NCBI GenBank assembly: GCA_910585605.1
Contig: CAJUFL010000005.1
Coordinates: 52,572-116,571, forward strand
Reading direction: 5' to 3'
Length of the DNA stretch: 64,000 bases
DNA from: an uncultured Lachnospiraceae bacterium
Lineage (GTDB): Bacteria > Bacillota > Clostridia > Lachnospirales > Lachnospiraceae
Shown: in pieces, positions 49,980-58,795 of the stretch
Layout: every line of letters begins with the position of its first letter
Position numbering within the stretch: the first letter of the stretch is position 1
Made by a program: the position numbers and the translations under genes
Notes under the pieces: model-generated
What the model saw: the letters and a program-made list of their open reading frames with translations, nothing else
Database searches by the model: none
What the model was told of the DNA's origin: nothing

Positions 49980-52227
49980 GGCGATTGACCGTACCTTCCA
50001 GTACCGGGTACCGGAAAGTCTCATAGGAAAGATTGGGATAGGCAGTGAGGTGTCTATCCCTTTTGGTCGTGGGAATCATGTAAGAAACGGATATGTGGTT
50101 TCCTTTTCAGAGATTCCGGTATTTGATGAAGAGAAAATGAAGGAGATTGCCAGTGTGAAAGAAGAAGGGGTGCCCATAGAAAGTTCACTGATTGCGTTGG
50201 CATCCTTTATAAAAGAGAGATATGGTTCTACAATGATCAATGCATTAAAGACGGTTATGCCCATTAAGGAAAAAGTAAGGGGGCTTACGCATAAAGAGGT
50301 CAGGCTTCTGATTTCAAAGGAGGAAGCTTTGGATAAGTGTGCCCTCTACAGAAAAAAGAATGCAAAAGCAAAAATCAGGCTTTTGGAAGAGCTGATGGAG
50401 GATCCTGTAATACCCTATACACTGGTGACAGGCAAGCTTAATATTTCTGCATCGACATTAAATGCATTGCAAAAAGAACAGGTAGTTGTGTTAGAGGAGG
50501 AAGGCTATTACCGCAATGTATTACAAGAGCAGGTAAAGGATGAGAAAGGGGCAGTCTGCGGGAATCCCATGAAAAATACCGGATCAAGAGAGATTCCAAA
50601 TGAACAGCAGCAGGCAGCGATTGACCGTATCATATCGGATTATGAAAACGGGAAAAGAGATACTTATTTGTTAAAGGGAGTGACCGGAAGCGGTAAGACT
50701 CTTGTATATATCGAGGTGATAGAGCAAATTGCAGCTATGGGGAAACAGGCAATTGTATTGATACCTGAGATTGCACTTACTTATCAGACTGTGAAACGGT
50801 TCAGAAAACGATTTGGAGATAAAGTGACGATTATGAATTCCAGGCTGAGCAAGGGAGAACGGTATGACCAGTTTGAAAGGGCAAAAAATGGGGAAGTATC
50901 GGTGATAATAGGACCGCGTTCAGCACTGTTTGCACCGTTTCCTAATCTTGGAATCATTGTGATAGACGAAGAGCATGAGGCGGCTTATAAAAGTGAATAT
51001 CCACCTAAATATCATGCCAGGGAAGTAGCTATTGAAAGAGCACGGATGGCAGGAGCATCCGTACTGCTGGGTTCTGCGACTCCGTCTGTGGAGTCATTCC
51101 ACCATGCCATGCAGGGAGAATACCAGCTTTTGGAGTTAGAGGGCAGAGCGAACGAGAAGGCAGAGCTTGCAAGCGTGTCGGTGGTAGATCTGAGAGAAGA
51201 ATTAAAATTAGGGAACCGCAGTATTTTCAGCCATCATTTAAAGGGACTGATGGCTGAGACCCTTCAAAGAAAACAGCAGATCATGCTGTTTATCAACAGA
51301 AGGGGATTTGCAGGGTTTATCTCCTGCAGAAGCTGTGGTTATGTGTTCAAGTGCCCGCATTGTGATGTATCCTTGACGGAACATTTTCCAGGTACGGTAA
51401 GGGAGAAACTTGTATGCCATTACTGTGGCTATGAGAGAAAAAAGCCTGTAGAATGTCCAGAATGCGGGTCGAAATATATTGCGGGTTTTGGAATTGGAAC
51501 CCAGAAGGTCGAAGAACAGGTGAAGATTCAGTTTCCAGAGGCAAAGGTACTGCGGATGGATATGGATACCACAAAAAATAAAAATGCCCATGAAAAAATA
51601 TTGGAACAGTTTGCAAATAGAGAAGCGGATGTTTTAGTGGGAACACAGATGATCGTAAAAGGACATGATTTTTCAAATGTTACGCTGGTGGGAGTAATCG
51701 CAGCAGACCTGACGCTGTTTGACAACGATTATAAGTCTGCGGAGCGGACTTTTGATCTGCTGACGCAGGCAGCAGGCAGGGCAGGCAGAGGCAGCCTTAA
51801 GGGAGAGGTTGTTATTCAGACCTATGCACCGGAACATTATTGTATTGAAGCGGCGGCAAAGCAGGATTATCTGGCATTTTATGAAGAGGAAAAGGCATAC
51901 AGGAGTCTTTTGTCCTATCCACCGTTTTGTCATGTTTTGGCGGTTTTTATGGAAGGAAAATATTACCAGGGAGTGGTAATGCTTTCGGAACAGCTTAAAA
52001 AGAATTTGGAGATATGGGGAGAAAAAGAAAAAGTGCGTGTGATTGGTCCCTGTGATGCGACCATTGCCAGGATAAATGACAGATACCGGAGGGTCATATA
52101 TTTAAAGCATAAAGATTACGATAGTCTGGTAAATGTCAAGAATAAAGCAGAAGCCTATCTGGAAAACAGCCAGCTTGCCAAGGAGTGTTTTGTATCTTTT
52201 GATTTTGATCCAGTTCATTCCTATTAG
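49936..52227 (+). CDS. priA: Primosomal replication-restart helicase PriA
   Basis: PriA (763 residues) reloads the replisome at stalled forks. An N-terminal DNA-binding domain (YADIIIDISHEAIDRTFQYR, VSIPFGRGNHVRNGYV) precedes a DEAH helicase: LLKGVTGSGKTLVYIEVIEQ, IIVIDEEHEAAYKSEYPPKY, LGSATPSVESF. The zinc module has CRSCGYVFKCPHCDVSLTEH and CHYCGYERKKPVECPECGSK, and motifs V/VI include TQMIVKGHDF and TQAAGRAGRG. ATG 49936 lies inside murE, preceded by GGAGGAAG. Confidence 0.96.
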   Translation: MSPRYADIIIDISHEAIDRTFQYRVPESLIGKIGIGSEVSIPFGRGNHVRNGYVVSFSEIPVFDEEKMKEIASVKEEGVPIESSLIALASFIKERYGSTMINALKTVMPIKEKVRGLTHKEVRLLISKEEALDKCALYRKKNAKAKIRLLEELMEDPVIPYTLVTGKLNISASTLNALQKEQVVVLEEEGYYRNVLQEQVKDEKGAVCGNPMKNTGSREIPNEQQQAAIDRIISDYENGKRDTYLLKGVTGSGKTLVYIEVIEQIAAMGKQAIVLIPEIALTYQTVKRFRKRFGDKVTIMNSRLSKGERYDQFERAKNGEVSVIIGPRSALFAPFPNLGIIVIDEEHEAAYKSEYPPKYHAREVAIERARMAGASVLLGSATPSVESFHHAMQGEYQLLELEGRANEKAELASVSVVDLREELKLGNRSIFSHHLKGLMAETLQRKQQIMLFINRRGFAGFISCRSCGYVFKCPHCDVSLTEHFPGTVREKLVCHYCGYERKKPVECPECGSKYIAGFGIGTQKVEEQVKIQFPEAKVLRMDMDTTKNKNAHEKILEQFANREADVLVGTQMIVKGHDFSNVTLVGVIAADLTLFDNDYKSAERTFDLLTQAAGRAGRGSLKGEVVIQTYAPEHYCIEAAAKQDYLAFYEEEKAYRSLLSYPPFCHVLAVFMEGKYYQGVVMLSEQLKKNLEIWGEKEKVRVIGPCDATIARINDRYRRVIYLKHKDYDSLVNVKNKAEAYLENSQLAKECFVSFDFDPVHSY

Positions 52228-52272
52228 ATGTCAGAATTGTTGTTTTTTCATATAGGAAAAAGGAATATTTTA

Positions 52273-52281
52273 TGTTACAAT
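52273..52281 (+). promoter_or_regulatory. Extended -10-like element before def
   Basis: TGTTACAAT (same extended -10 as at leuC) lies 53 bases before def in the 106-bp priA-def gap. No convincing -35 is seen. Confidence 0.35.
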
Positions 52282-52333
52282 GGAAAAGATAGTGTGATGA
52301 AAGAATGGATAAACGAAAAGGAGAATACAGAAA

Positions 52334-52816
52334 ATGGCATTGAGAAAAATCCGGTGTGACGGAGACGAGATATTAAGAAAAAAGTGTAAAGAAGTAAAAG
52401 AGATGAAAGAACGTATCAAAATTTTAATTGACGATATGTTTGAAACCATGTATGCTGCAAATGGTGTAGGGCTGGCGGCTCCGCAGGTTGGCATTTTAAA
52501 GCGTATTGTGGTGATTGATGTAGATTATGAAAATCCATATGTGCTGATCAATCCGGTTATTGTGGAACGTGATGGGGAGCAGACCGGAGATGAAGGATGC
52601 TTAAGTCTTCCAGGTAAAGTTGGTACAGTGACAAGACCTAATCATGTGATCTGTAAATGTCTGAATGAGAATATGGAGGAAGTTGAGATTGAGGGAGAAG
52701 GACTTCTTGCAAGGGCAATCTGTCATGAATTGGATCATTTAGAGGGTGTGCTGTATAAAGATCTGGCAGAGGGTCCAATCAGGGATGTGGAATATGCAGA
52801 ACCGGAAGAAGATTAG
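52334..52816 (+). CDS. def: Peptide deformylase
   Basis: Def (160 residues) removes the N-terminal formyl group from new proteins. Three motifs are intact: GVGLAAPQVG, EGCLSLPG (metal-binding Cys) and HELDHLEG (two His and the catalytic Glu). It is followed by fmt, which attaches the formyl group, in the usual pairing. Confidence 0.97.
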   Translation: MALRKIRCDGDEILRKKCKEVKEMKERIKILIDDMFETMYAANGVGLAAPQVGILKRIVVIDVDYENPYVLINPVIVERDGEQTGDEGCLSLPGKVGTVTRPNHVICKCLNENMEEVEIEGEGLLARAICHELDHLEGVLYKDLAEGPIRDVEYAEPEED

Positions 52817-52853
52817 AAGGAAGGATCTGTTACAGGATTAGGTTGGTGAAAGA

Positions 52854-53840
52854 ATGAAAGTAGTTTTTATGGGAACACCGGATTTTGCGGTAAATACTTT
52901 GGAAGCAATCGTTAAAGCAGGGCATGAGGTACTTCTTGTAGTGACTCAGCCGGACAAGGCAAAAGGAAGAAGCAAGAAGCTTATCTATCCGCCGGTTAAA
53001 GAAAAAGCACTGGAGTATGGTCTTCCTGTTGCCCAGCCCGAAAAGGTGAGGGAAGACAGTTTTATGGAAGAATTAGAACAGATAGGACCGGATGTAATCG
53101 TGGTAGTGGCGTTTGGTCAGATTTTACCGGAAAGAATACTGGAGATGCCCAAGTATGGCTGTATCAATGTGCATGCATCTCTTCTTCCGGCTTACAGGGG
53201 GGCGGCACCTATTCAGTGGGCAGTGATTGACGGATTAAAGGAAACAGGCGTTACTACCATGTATATGGAAAAAGGGCTGGATACAGGAGATATTATCTGC
53301 CAGAGCAGGCTGGCTCTTGATAAAGAGGAAACGGGAGGCTCATTGTTTGAACGCTTGGCAGGAGAGGGGGCTTCTTTGCTGCTTACGACTCTGGAACAGT
53401 TAGAGCAGGGGACGGCAGTCCGGACCAAACAGGATGACAGCAGGTCCAGTTATGCCAAAATGCTGAAAAAAGAGATGGGAGAATTGAACTTTTCCAAGGA
53501 TGCAGTAGTGTTGGAGCGTTTGATCAGGGGACTTAATCCATGGCCAAGTGCTTTTACCGGATTACAGGGCAAAATATTGAAAATATATCAGGCAGAAGTA
53601 GTGGATGAGGAAAAGGCAAAGGAGCTGATCATCCGGAACTGCAATGAAGAAACGGGCAATCTGGAAGAGGCAGGGCGGATTCTTGCAGTAGATAAAAAAA
53701 GCTTTACGGTACGATGCAAGGAAGGTGCACTTCGAATTTTAAATCTTCAGCTGGAGGGCAAAAAGCGAATGGATACCTCTGCATTTTTATTGGGAAATGA
53801 TGTTTTGCCAGGCATGAAGCTTGGTATTTCAAAAGAGTAA
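52854..53840 (+). CDS. fmt: Methionyl-tRNA formyltransferase
   Basis: Fmt (328 residues) formylates initiator Met-tRNA. N-terminal formyl-transferase domain with FMGTPDFAVNTLEAIV, QPDKAKGRSKK, INVHASLLPAYRGAAPIQWA (the N-H-D-type catalytic site, with the Asp in MEKGLDTGDI), and a C-terminal tRNA-binding OB-like domain (INPWPSAFTG-like LNPWPSAFTGLQGKIL). Thirty-seven bases after def. Confidence 0.96.
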   Translation: MKVVFMGTPDFAVNTLEAIVKAGHEVLLVVTQPDKAKGRSKKLIYPPVKEKALEYGLPVAQPEKVREDSFMEELEQIGPDVIVVVAFGQILPERILEMPKYGCINVHASLLPAYRGAAPIQWAVIDGLKETGVTTMYMEKGLDTGDIICQSRLALDKEETGGSLFERLAGEGASLLLTTLEQLEQGTAVRTKQDDSRSSYAKMLKKEMGELNFSKDAVVLERLIRGLNPWPSAFTGLQGKILKIYQAEVVDEEKAKELIIRNCNEETGNLEEAGRILAVDKKSFTVRCKEGALRILNLQLEGKKRMDTSAFLLGNDVLPGMKLGISKE

Positions 53841-53887
53841 ACACAAAGGATTCAGGCACAGGAACAGAAAGCAGCAGGAATTTAGAT

Positions 53888-55273
53888 ATGGCGGAAAAAG
53901 AGAATACAAGGCTTTTAGCATTGGAAATTTTGCTGGAGGCAGAAAAAAAGAATATATTTGTAAAGGATGCTCTTCATAAGCAGTTGTTTCAGAAACAGTT
54001 TTTGAGTAAGCAGGACAGGGCGTTTGTCACCCGTCTGGTGGAGGGTGTTACGGAGTATCAGGTACGGCTTGATTATGTTATTGATTCTTACAGTACAAAA
54101 AAGATTGATAAATGCAAGCCGTTGATTCGCTGTGTTCTTAGGATGGGAGTCTACCAGATGCTTTATATGGACAGCGTGCCGGATGAGGCTGCCTGTAATG
54201 AGTGTGTCAGGCTTGCGAAGAAAAAGGGGTTTCATAATCTTGCAGGTTTTGTGAACGGGGTATTGCGAAATGTGGAAAGACATGTGCAGGATATCCGGTT
54301 TCCGGAGGAACAGGAAGACCTTGCAGGATATCTTTCCATTACATATTCCATGCCGTTATGGATTGTAAAAAAGATGCTGGTATGGCATGGAGAGGAAAAG
54401 ACAAGGAAAATGCTAAAGGCTTCATTGGAGGTAACGGATCTGACAGTCCGTGTGAATGAGGAAAAGATATCCGTTAAAGAACTTATGGAAAAACTAACCG
54501 CACACGGAATAGAGGTAAAGGAAGGATATTATGTAAAAGATGCCCTTCATTTAAATAAAATTAATTATGTTAATCGGATACCGGGATTCAAACAGGGAGA
54601 ATTTTTTGTACAGGACGAAAGTTCCATGCTGCTGTATCTTGCTGGAGGAGCTATACATGAGCTAGAGAAAACGGATAAGCAGGAACTGAAGATTTTGGAT
54701 TTATGTGCAGCTCCAGGCGGGAAATGTACGCACTTTGCACAGAAAATGGGCGGTAGTGCTCTTGTAGAGGCAAGGGATGTTTCGGAAAAAAAGGTTTCCC
54801 TGATAGAAGAAAACAGAAAACGACTAGGGCTTGACCATATGAAAACAGTCATATGGGATGCGTTAGTACCGGATACGACCAGAAAGGACTGGGCAGATAT
54901 TGTGATTGCAGATTTACCGTGTTCGGGATTTGGCATCATTTCCAAGAAAAATGATATCAAGTATCATATAAAAGAAACCCAGTTAACGGAGCTTGCAAAT
55001 CTTCAAAGAACGATTTTAACTAATGCTGCTTCTTATGTAAAGCCGGGTGGAGTGTTACTTTACAGTACATGTACCGTTAATCCGGAAGAAAACACGGAAA
55101 ATGCCAAGTGGTTTTTAGACCATTTTCCTTTTGAAAAAGAGCAGATGGTTCAGCTGATGCCGGAGGCACTGAAGGAATTTGTTGTGGATGGCTATATGAT
55201 GCAGCTTCTTCCGGGAGAGACGGCATGTGATGGCTTTTTTATTGCAAAGTTCAGGAAAAAGAAAGAGATATGA
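53888..55273 (+). CDS. rsmB: 16S rRNA (cytosine-967-C5)-methyltransferase
   Basis: RsmB/Sun (461 residues). An N-terminal NusB-like RNA-binding domain (DRAFVTRLVEGVTEYQVRLD, GVYQMLYMDSVPDEAACNE) is joined to a SAM domain: LDLCAAPGGKCTHFAQKMG, ADLPCSGFGIISKKNDIKY with the release Cys, and LLYSTCTVNPEENTENAKWF with the catalytic Cys. Standard length. The ribosome binding site before ATG 53888 is weak (AGGAA). Confidence 0.95.
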   Translation: MAEKENTRLLALEILLEAEKKNIFVKDALHKQLFQKQFLSKQDRAFVTRLVEGVTEYQVRLDYVIDSYSTKKIDKCKPLIRCVLRMGVYQMLYMDSVPDEAACNECVRLAKKKGFHNLAGFVNGVLRNVERHVQDIRFPEEQEDLAGYLSITYSMPLWIVKKMLVWHGEEKTRKMLKASLEVTDLTVRVNEEKISVKELMEKLTAHGIEVKEGYYVKDALHLNKINYVNRIPGFKQGEFFVQDESSMLLYLAGGAIHELEKTDKQELKILDLCAAPGGKCTHFAQKMGGSALVEARDVSEKKVSLIEENRKRLGLDHMKTVIWDALVPDTTRKDWADIVIADLPCSGFGIISKKNDIKYHIKETQLTELANLQRTILTNAASYVKPGGVLLYSTCTVNPEENTENAKWFLDHFPFEKEQMVQLMPEALKEFVVDGYMMQLLPGETACDGFFIAKFRKKKEI

Positions 55274-55317
55274 GAAAACAGGGAAGCAATCAGGATTATA
55301 CATAAAGGATATAGAAA

Positions 55318-56355
55318 ATGGATTTAAAATCAATGACACTGTCAGAATTGACAGACTATGTAACACAAAAAGGATATCCCCGATTCCGGGCAAAGCAAAT
55401 TTATGAGTGGTGCCATGTAAAGCTGGTCAGGGATGTGGAAGAAATGAAAAACATTCCAAGAGATATAAGGGAATGGGTAAAGAATGATTTTGTATCCTTA
55501 GAGGTTGTGGAACGTCTGGAATCCAAGGCTGATGGAACAAATAAATTTGTTTTCCGTCTTTTTGACGGTAATGTAATCGAGAGTGTATTTATGCCGTATA
55601 AGCATGGCAATTCAGTCTGTATTTCATCCCAGGCAGGATGCAGAATGGGCTGTCTTTTTTGTGCCTCCGCTTTAAATGGTCTGGAAAGAAATCTCACTCC
55701 TTCTGAGATGCTAGACCAGGTTTATGCGATTTCCCGGATTACCAGAGAAAGAGTTTCTAATGTGGTGGTAATGGGAACGGGAGAACCACTTGATAATTAT
55801 GATAACCTATGTCGCTTTTTGACACTGCTTACTGATGAAAACGGTCTGCACATAAGCCAGAGAAATGTTACCGTGTCAAGCTGTGGTCTGGTTCCTGAAA
55901 TTTACAGACTGGCGGATGAGGGCTTTGCAATTACATTTGCATTGTCCCTGCACGCATCAAATGATGAAAAAAGAAAGGCACTGATGCCGGTTGCCAATCG
56001 ATATCATATTGCAGAAGTATTAGATTCATGCCGGTACTATTTTGACAAAACAGGAAGAAGAATTACTTTTGAATATTCTCTTGTGGCAGGAAAAAATGAT
56101 GGAGTGGAGGATGCAGAGGAATTATCCGCTTTGCTAAAGGGTTTTCCATGCCATGTGAATCTGATTCCAGTGAATCCGATAAAAGAGAGGGAGTTTAAAC
56201 GTGCAGATCAGAATTCTGTCCAAAAATTTAAAGGTATGCTTGAAAAAAATGCAATGAATGTTACGATTCGAAGAGGTATGGGTAAAGATATTGACGCTGC
56301 CTGCGGACAGCTCCGGAAAGCATATATGGAATCTTCAAAAAATCAGTGTAGTTAA
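55318..56355 (+). CDS. rlmN: 23S rRNA (adenine-2503-C2)-methyltransferase RlmN
   Basis: RlmN (345 residues) is a radical-SAM dual-specificity methyl synthase for 23S A2503 and some tRNAs. The cluster motif CRMGCLFC lies in SSQAGCRMGCLFCASALNG. The GTGEP motif (VVVMGTGEPLDNYDN) and the C-terminal catalytic Cys in RGMGKDIDAACGQLRK are present. It is the last gene of the conserved block; prpC-prkC, which usually follow, are absent. Confidence 0.97.
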   Translation: MDLKSMTLSELTDYVTQKGYPRFRAKQIYEWCHVKLVRDVEEMKNIPRDIREWVKNDFVSLEVVERLESKADGTNKFVFRLFDGNVIESVFMPYKHGNSVCISSQAGCRMGCLFCASALNGLERNLTPSEMLDQVYAISRITRERVSNVVVMGTGEPLDNYDNLCRFLTLLTDENGLHISQRNVTVSSCGLVPEIYRLADEGFAITFALSLHASNDEKRKALMPVANRYHIAEVLDSCRYYFDKTGRRITFEYSLVAGKNDGVEDAEELSALLKGFPCHVNLIPVNPIKEREFKRADQNSVQKFKGMLEKNAMNVTIRRGMGKDIDAACGQLRKAYMESSKNQCS

Positions 56356-56440
56356 GGGTCTTTGACTATTTTGAAAGATTGATAATAAAATGTTTGAAAT
56401 TAGAATAAAATAAAAAAAGAATGAATTATATCGTAAAAAA

Positions 56441-56468
56441 TAGGATACAGCAAGATAGCTGTATCCTA
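56441..56468. terminator. Hairpin between convergent rlmN and fibre gene
   Basis: An 11-bp perfect inverted repeat (TAGGATACAGC at 56441-56451, GCTGTATCCTA at 56458-56468) sits between two convergent genes. T- and A-rich flanks on both sides make a bidirectional terminator likely. Confidence 0.7.
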
Positions 56469-56536
56469 GAATATTTTTGAGGTAAATTTATGTCAAATAG
56501 TGTTCACTTATTGTGTGAGACCGTATCAAGATGTAA

Positions 56537-58510
56537 TTATATAGTAATCCAGAATCCGCTTATAAGTGTATTTCCTGATGGAACTGTTATAACTCCATTC
56601 AAATATACATTCAATATAATAGTTCCGTTTGTATTGATATAACACCAAGATTTTTTATGAATGTCAGCTCCTGCAACCAATGCACTGTTCAATGTAGTTT
56701 GTTTATTTGGTGCTAAACTGGTTGGAATTGTAATAATTGTTGTATTACCTGATGAGGTTTTTTCTATGCACATAAACGTTATAAAAACTACTTTACCAAT
56801 CCTATATGCTTGATAATTTATTGAGGTTCCCCAATTTATTTTATCTGTAATATCTTCATAATTTGAGTTTAGTGCAGTCAATGCTCCCCTGACTGTACCA
56901 TTTCCTATGTTTGATATATCTGAAGTACCTAATACTTTGTAAAGATAGCGAATGTTTTTAAACATTTGTGATATTCTATTTAATAATGTGGCATGAGTTA
57001 ATCCACTTGTTAATGCTGTTACGCTTGTCCATGCTGTTGCATTCCCATCTGCTACGTCCGCAGATGTATATGTAACAGTGTTTGATTTCGAATCGCCATT
57101 AGTTGCTAACGCTCCGATGTTGGCAGATGTTAAATTCACGTTACCTTTTCTGTATGTTGTTTCTGCATTTCCTTTTACACCTGTAACAGAGCTTGAGGAA
57201 AGATTTGCAAGTTTATTTTTTTCCTCAGTTGTGAAATCATTTGTGGATAACCCTTTTCCAGAAATTTTATCTACTTTATTGCTAACTGTATTCCAGAGGC
57301 TTCTTTCTGTAGATGTAATATGTTTGATATTATCACTTATATGAGAATAAGCAGCATTCCAGTTATCCAATAAAGTCTGTGTAATTTTATCTATAACAGA
57401 TTTGTTGGAATGGGAATGTTTTTTGCTGTTCGCATCATCATAGCTGGCATGGTCTTCTTTGCTTAATAGCCCATCTACAGAGTTTGTGGCTTTGGGAATA
57501 GCATTTGCAGAAATAGGAATCCATTCTGTACCATTATAGCGGTATGTATAGTCGGTATCCTTTACGTTGACAGTCCATCCGTCTTGAGGATTTTGATGTA
57601 CACTGGCAATATCATCAAAAGTATCAACAGATTCCTTCCAGTCAATATTAGTTTCTAAAGCAGAGAATTTATTGTCTATTTCATTTTTTGTATATGTGGA
57701 TGGTTTATTTTTAATATAAGCATCCGAATCGGGATCTGTTATATTCCAATCTGACTGTACATTGACTTGTGCGCCCTCTTGAATCTCATTTAACTTATTT
57801 TTTTCTTCAGTTGTATAACTAGCAGTTGTGTTATTCAATATATCTTTGTTAGAATGAACGTGTCTTTTGTTATAAGCATCCTCCCAATTATCTCTTTCTG
57901 TGGAAGTGATGTGACGAATATTATCATTTATATGGGATATTAAATCAGAGACAGCTTTTGATAACTTTCCAAAAGTATCAGATAGTTTTTCCCCGACTGT
58001 AAGTTTGGATATAGTATCTGGTTCTTCATAGATTATCGTATGGGGGGCGTCATTGTCTGATATATGCTTTTCCAGATTTTGATTAACTGTTTCTGTCTGT
58101 AGGATTAACTGGTTTAAGAGGGAATAGTTGTCTTTTTCGAATTTATCACTATCTAACGGATTTTTTTGAACTGATAAAGTAAAAGGAATAGTAGATAATA
58201 TAGACTTTTCATCTTTCTCATATAATACAAGCTTTAAGTGAGAAATACCATGATAGTACAATAAATCTTCATCCAACTCTATAGTGATAGAATTATCTTT
58301 AATGATACAAGGTTTGATAATCGGTGATTTATTTGCCCTAGAACCTTCTAATTTTACAATAGCGTTATCAGGGACAGTATACGGCTCTCCTTGATTAAAT
58401 AAAATAAACTCAACAAAACGGGAGTTCTTATCGCCTTGCTGAGCCTTGATCACTTCATAGAAGGTGGGAGAGTATACATCAACTTCTATTTGTTTTATAA
58501 TGTTGTCCAA
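56537..58510 (-). CDS. BppU-type (DUF2479) phage tail-fibre/baseplate-like protein, copy A
   Basis: A 657-residue protein with a phage baseplate-upper-protein-like N-terminus (about 1-130: IEVDVYSPTFYEVIKAQQGD, NSRFVEFILFNQGEPYTVPD). It is followed by repeated tail-fibre segments: ISHINDNIRHITSTERDNWE, SYTTEEKNKLNEIQEGAQ, SDAYIKNKPSTYTKNEID, YRYNGTEWIPIS. The C-terminus is a beta-rich tip (about 540-657) unlike copy B. It starts with TTG 58510 behind AAGGAGG. No signal peptide, membrane segment or cysteine-rich region is seen. No head, tail or lysis genes surround it. It may be a receptor-binding fibre or an adhesin. Confidence 0.78.
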   Translation of the reverse strand: MDNIIKQIEVDVYSPTFYEVIKAQQGDKNSRFVEFILFNQGEPYTVPDNAIVKLEGSRANKSPIIKPCIIKDNSITIELDEDLLYYHGISHLKLVLYEKDEKSILSTIPFTLSVQKNPLDSDKFEKDNYSLLNQLILQTETVNQNLEKHISDNDAPHTIIYEEPDTISKLTVGEKLSDTFGKLSKAVSDLISHINDNIRHITSTERDNWEDAYNKRHVHSNKDILNNTTASYTTEEKNKLNEIQEGAQVNVQSDWNITDPDSDAYIKNKPSTYTKNEIDNKFSALETNIDWKESVDTFDDIASVHQNPQDGWTVNVKDTDYTYRYNGTEWIPISANAIPKATNSVDGLLSKEDHASYDDANSKKHSHSNKSVIDKITQTLLDNWNAAYSHISDNIKHITSTERSLWNTVSNKVDKISGKGLSTNDFTTEEKNKLANLSSSSVTGVKGNAETTYRKGNVNLTSANIGALATNGDSKSNTVTYTSADVADGNATAWTSVTALTSGLTHATLLNRISQMFKNIRYLYKVLGTSDISNIGNGTVRGALTALNSNYEDITDKINWGTSINYQAYRIGKVVFITFMCIEKTSSGNTTIITIPTSLAPNKQTTLNSALVAGADIHKKSWCYINTNGTIILNVYLNGVITVPSGNTLISGFWITI

Positions 58511-58795
58511 TAGTTTGTTTCCTCCTTATAAATAAGTGCTTATATGTAGAAGCGTATCATAAAAACTAATAGTACACCTTCTTAAATTTTAATGATTTTG
58601 GAATTTGTATTTATTTGTTATTTATATGATTTTTTATTGATTATTTTGAATACTGTAATTAAAAATATATTTGTTGATTGTTTACTTATAGAAGTATGTT
58701 ATCCTGCTATCATTGCTGTATAGTTATAAAAGTAGCAAAAATTTTTTGTAAATGTGTATGGCAGAAAACGATTGGTGGTTAAATTAAGTGTGATG
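58511..58795. other. AT-rich gap between the two fibre genes
   Basis: No gene is evident. It holds the ribosome binding site of copy A (near 58525) and a small palindrome, ATAAGTGCTTAT, whose neighbourhood resembles the ATAAGTACTGATTATG leader motif upstream of copy B. The gap therefore appears to descend from the duplicated leader. Confidence 0.5.
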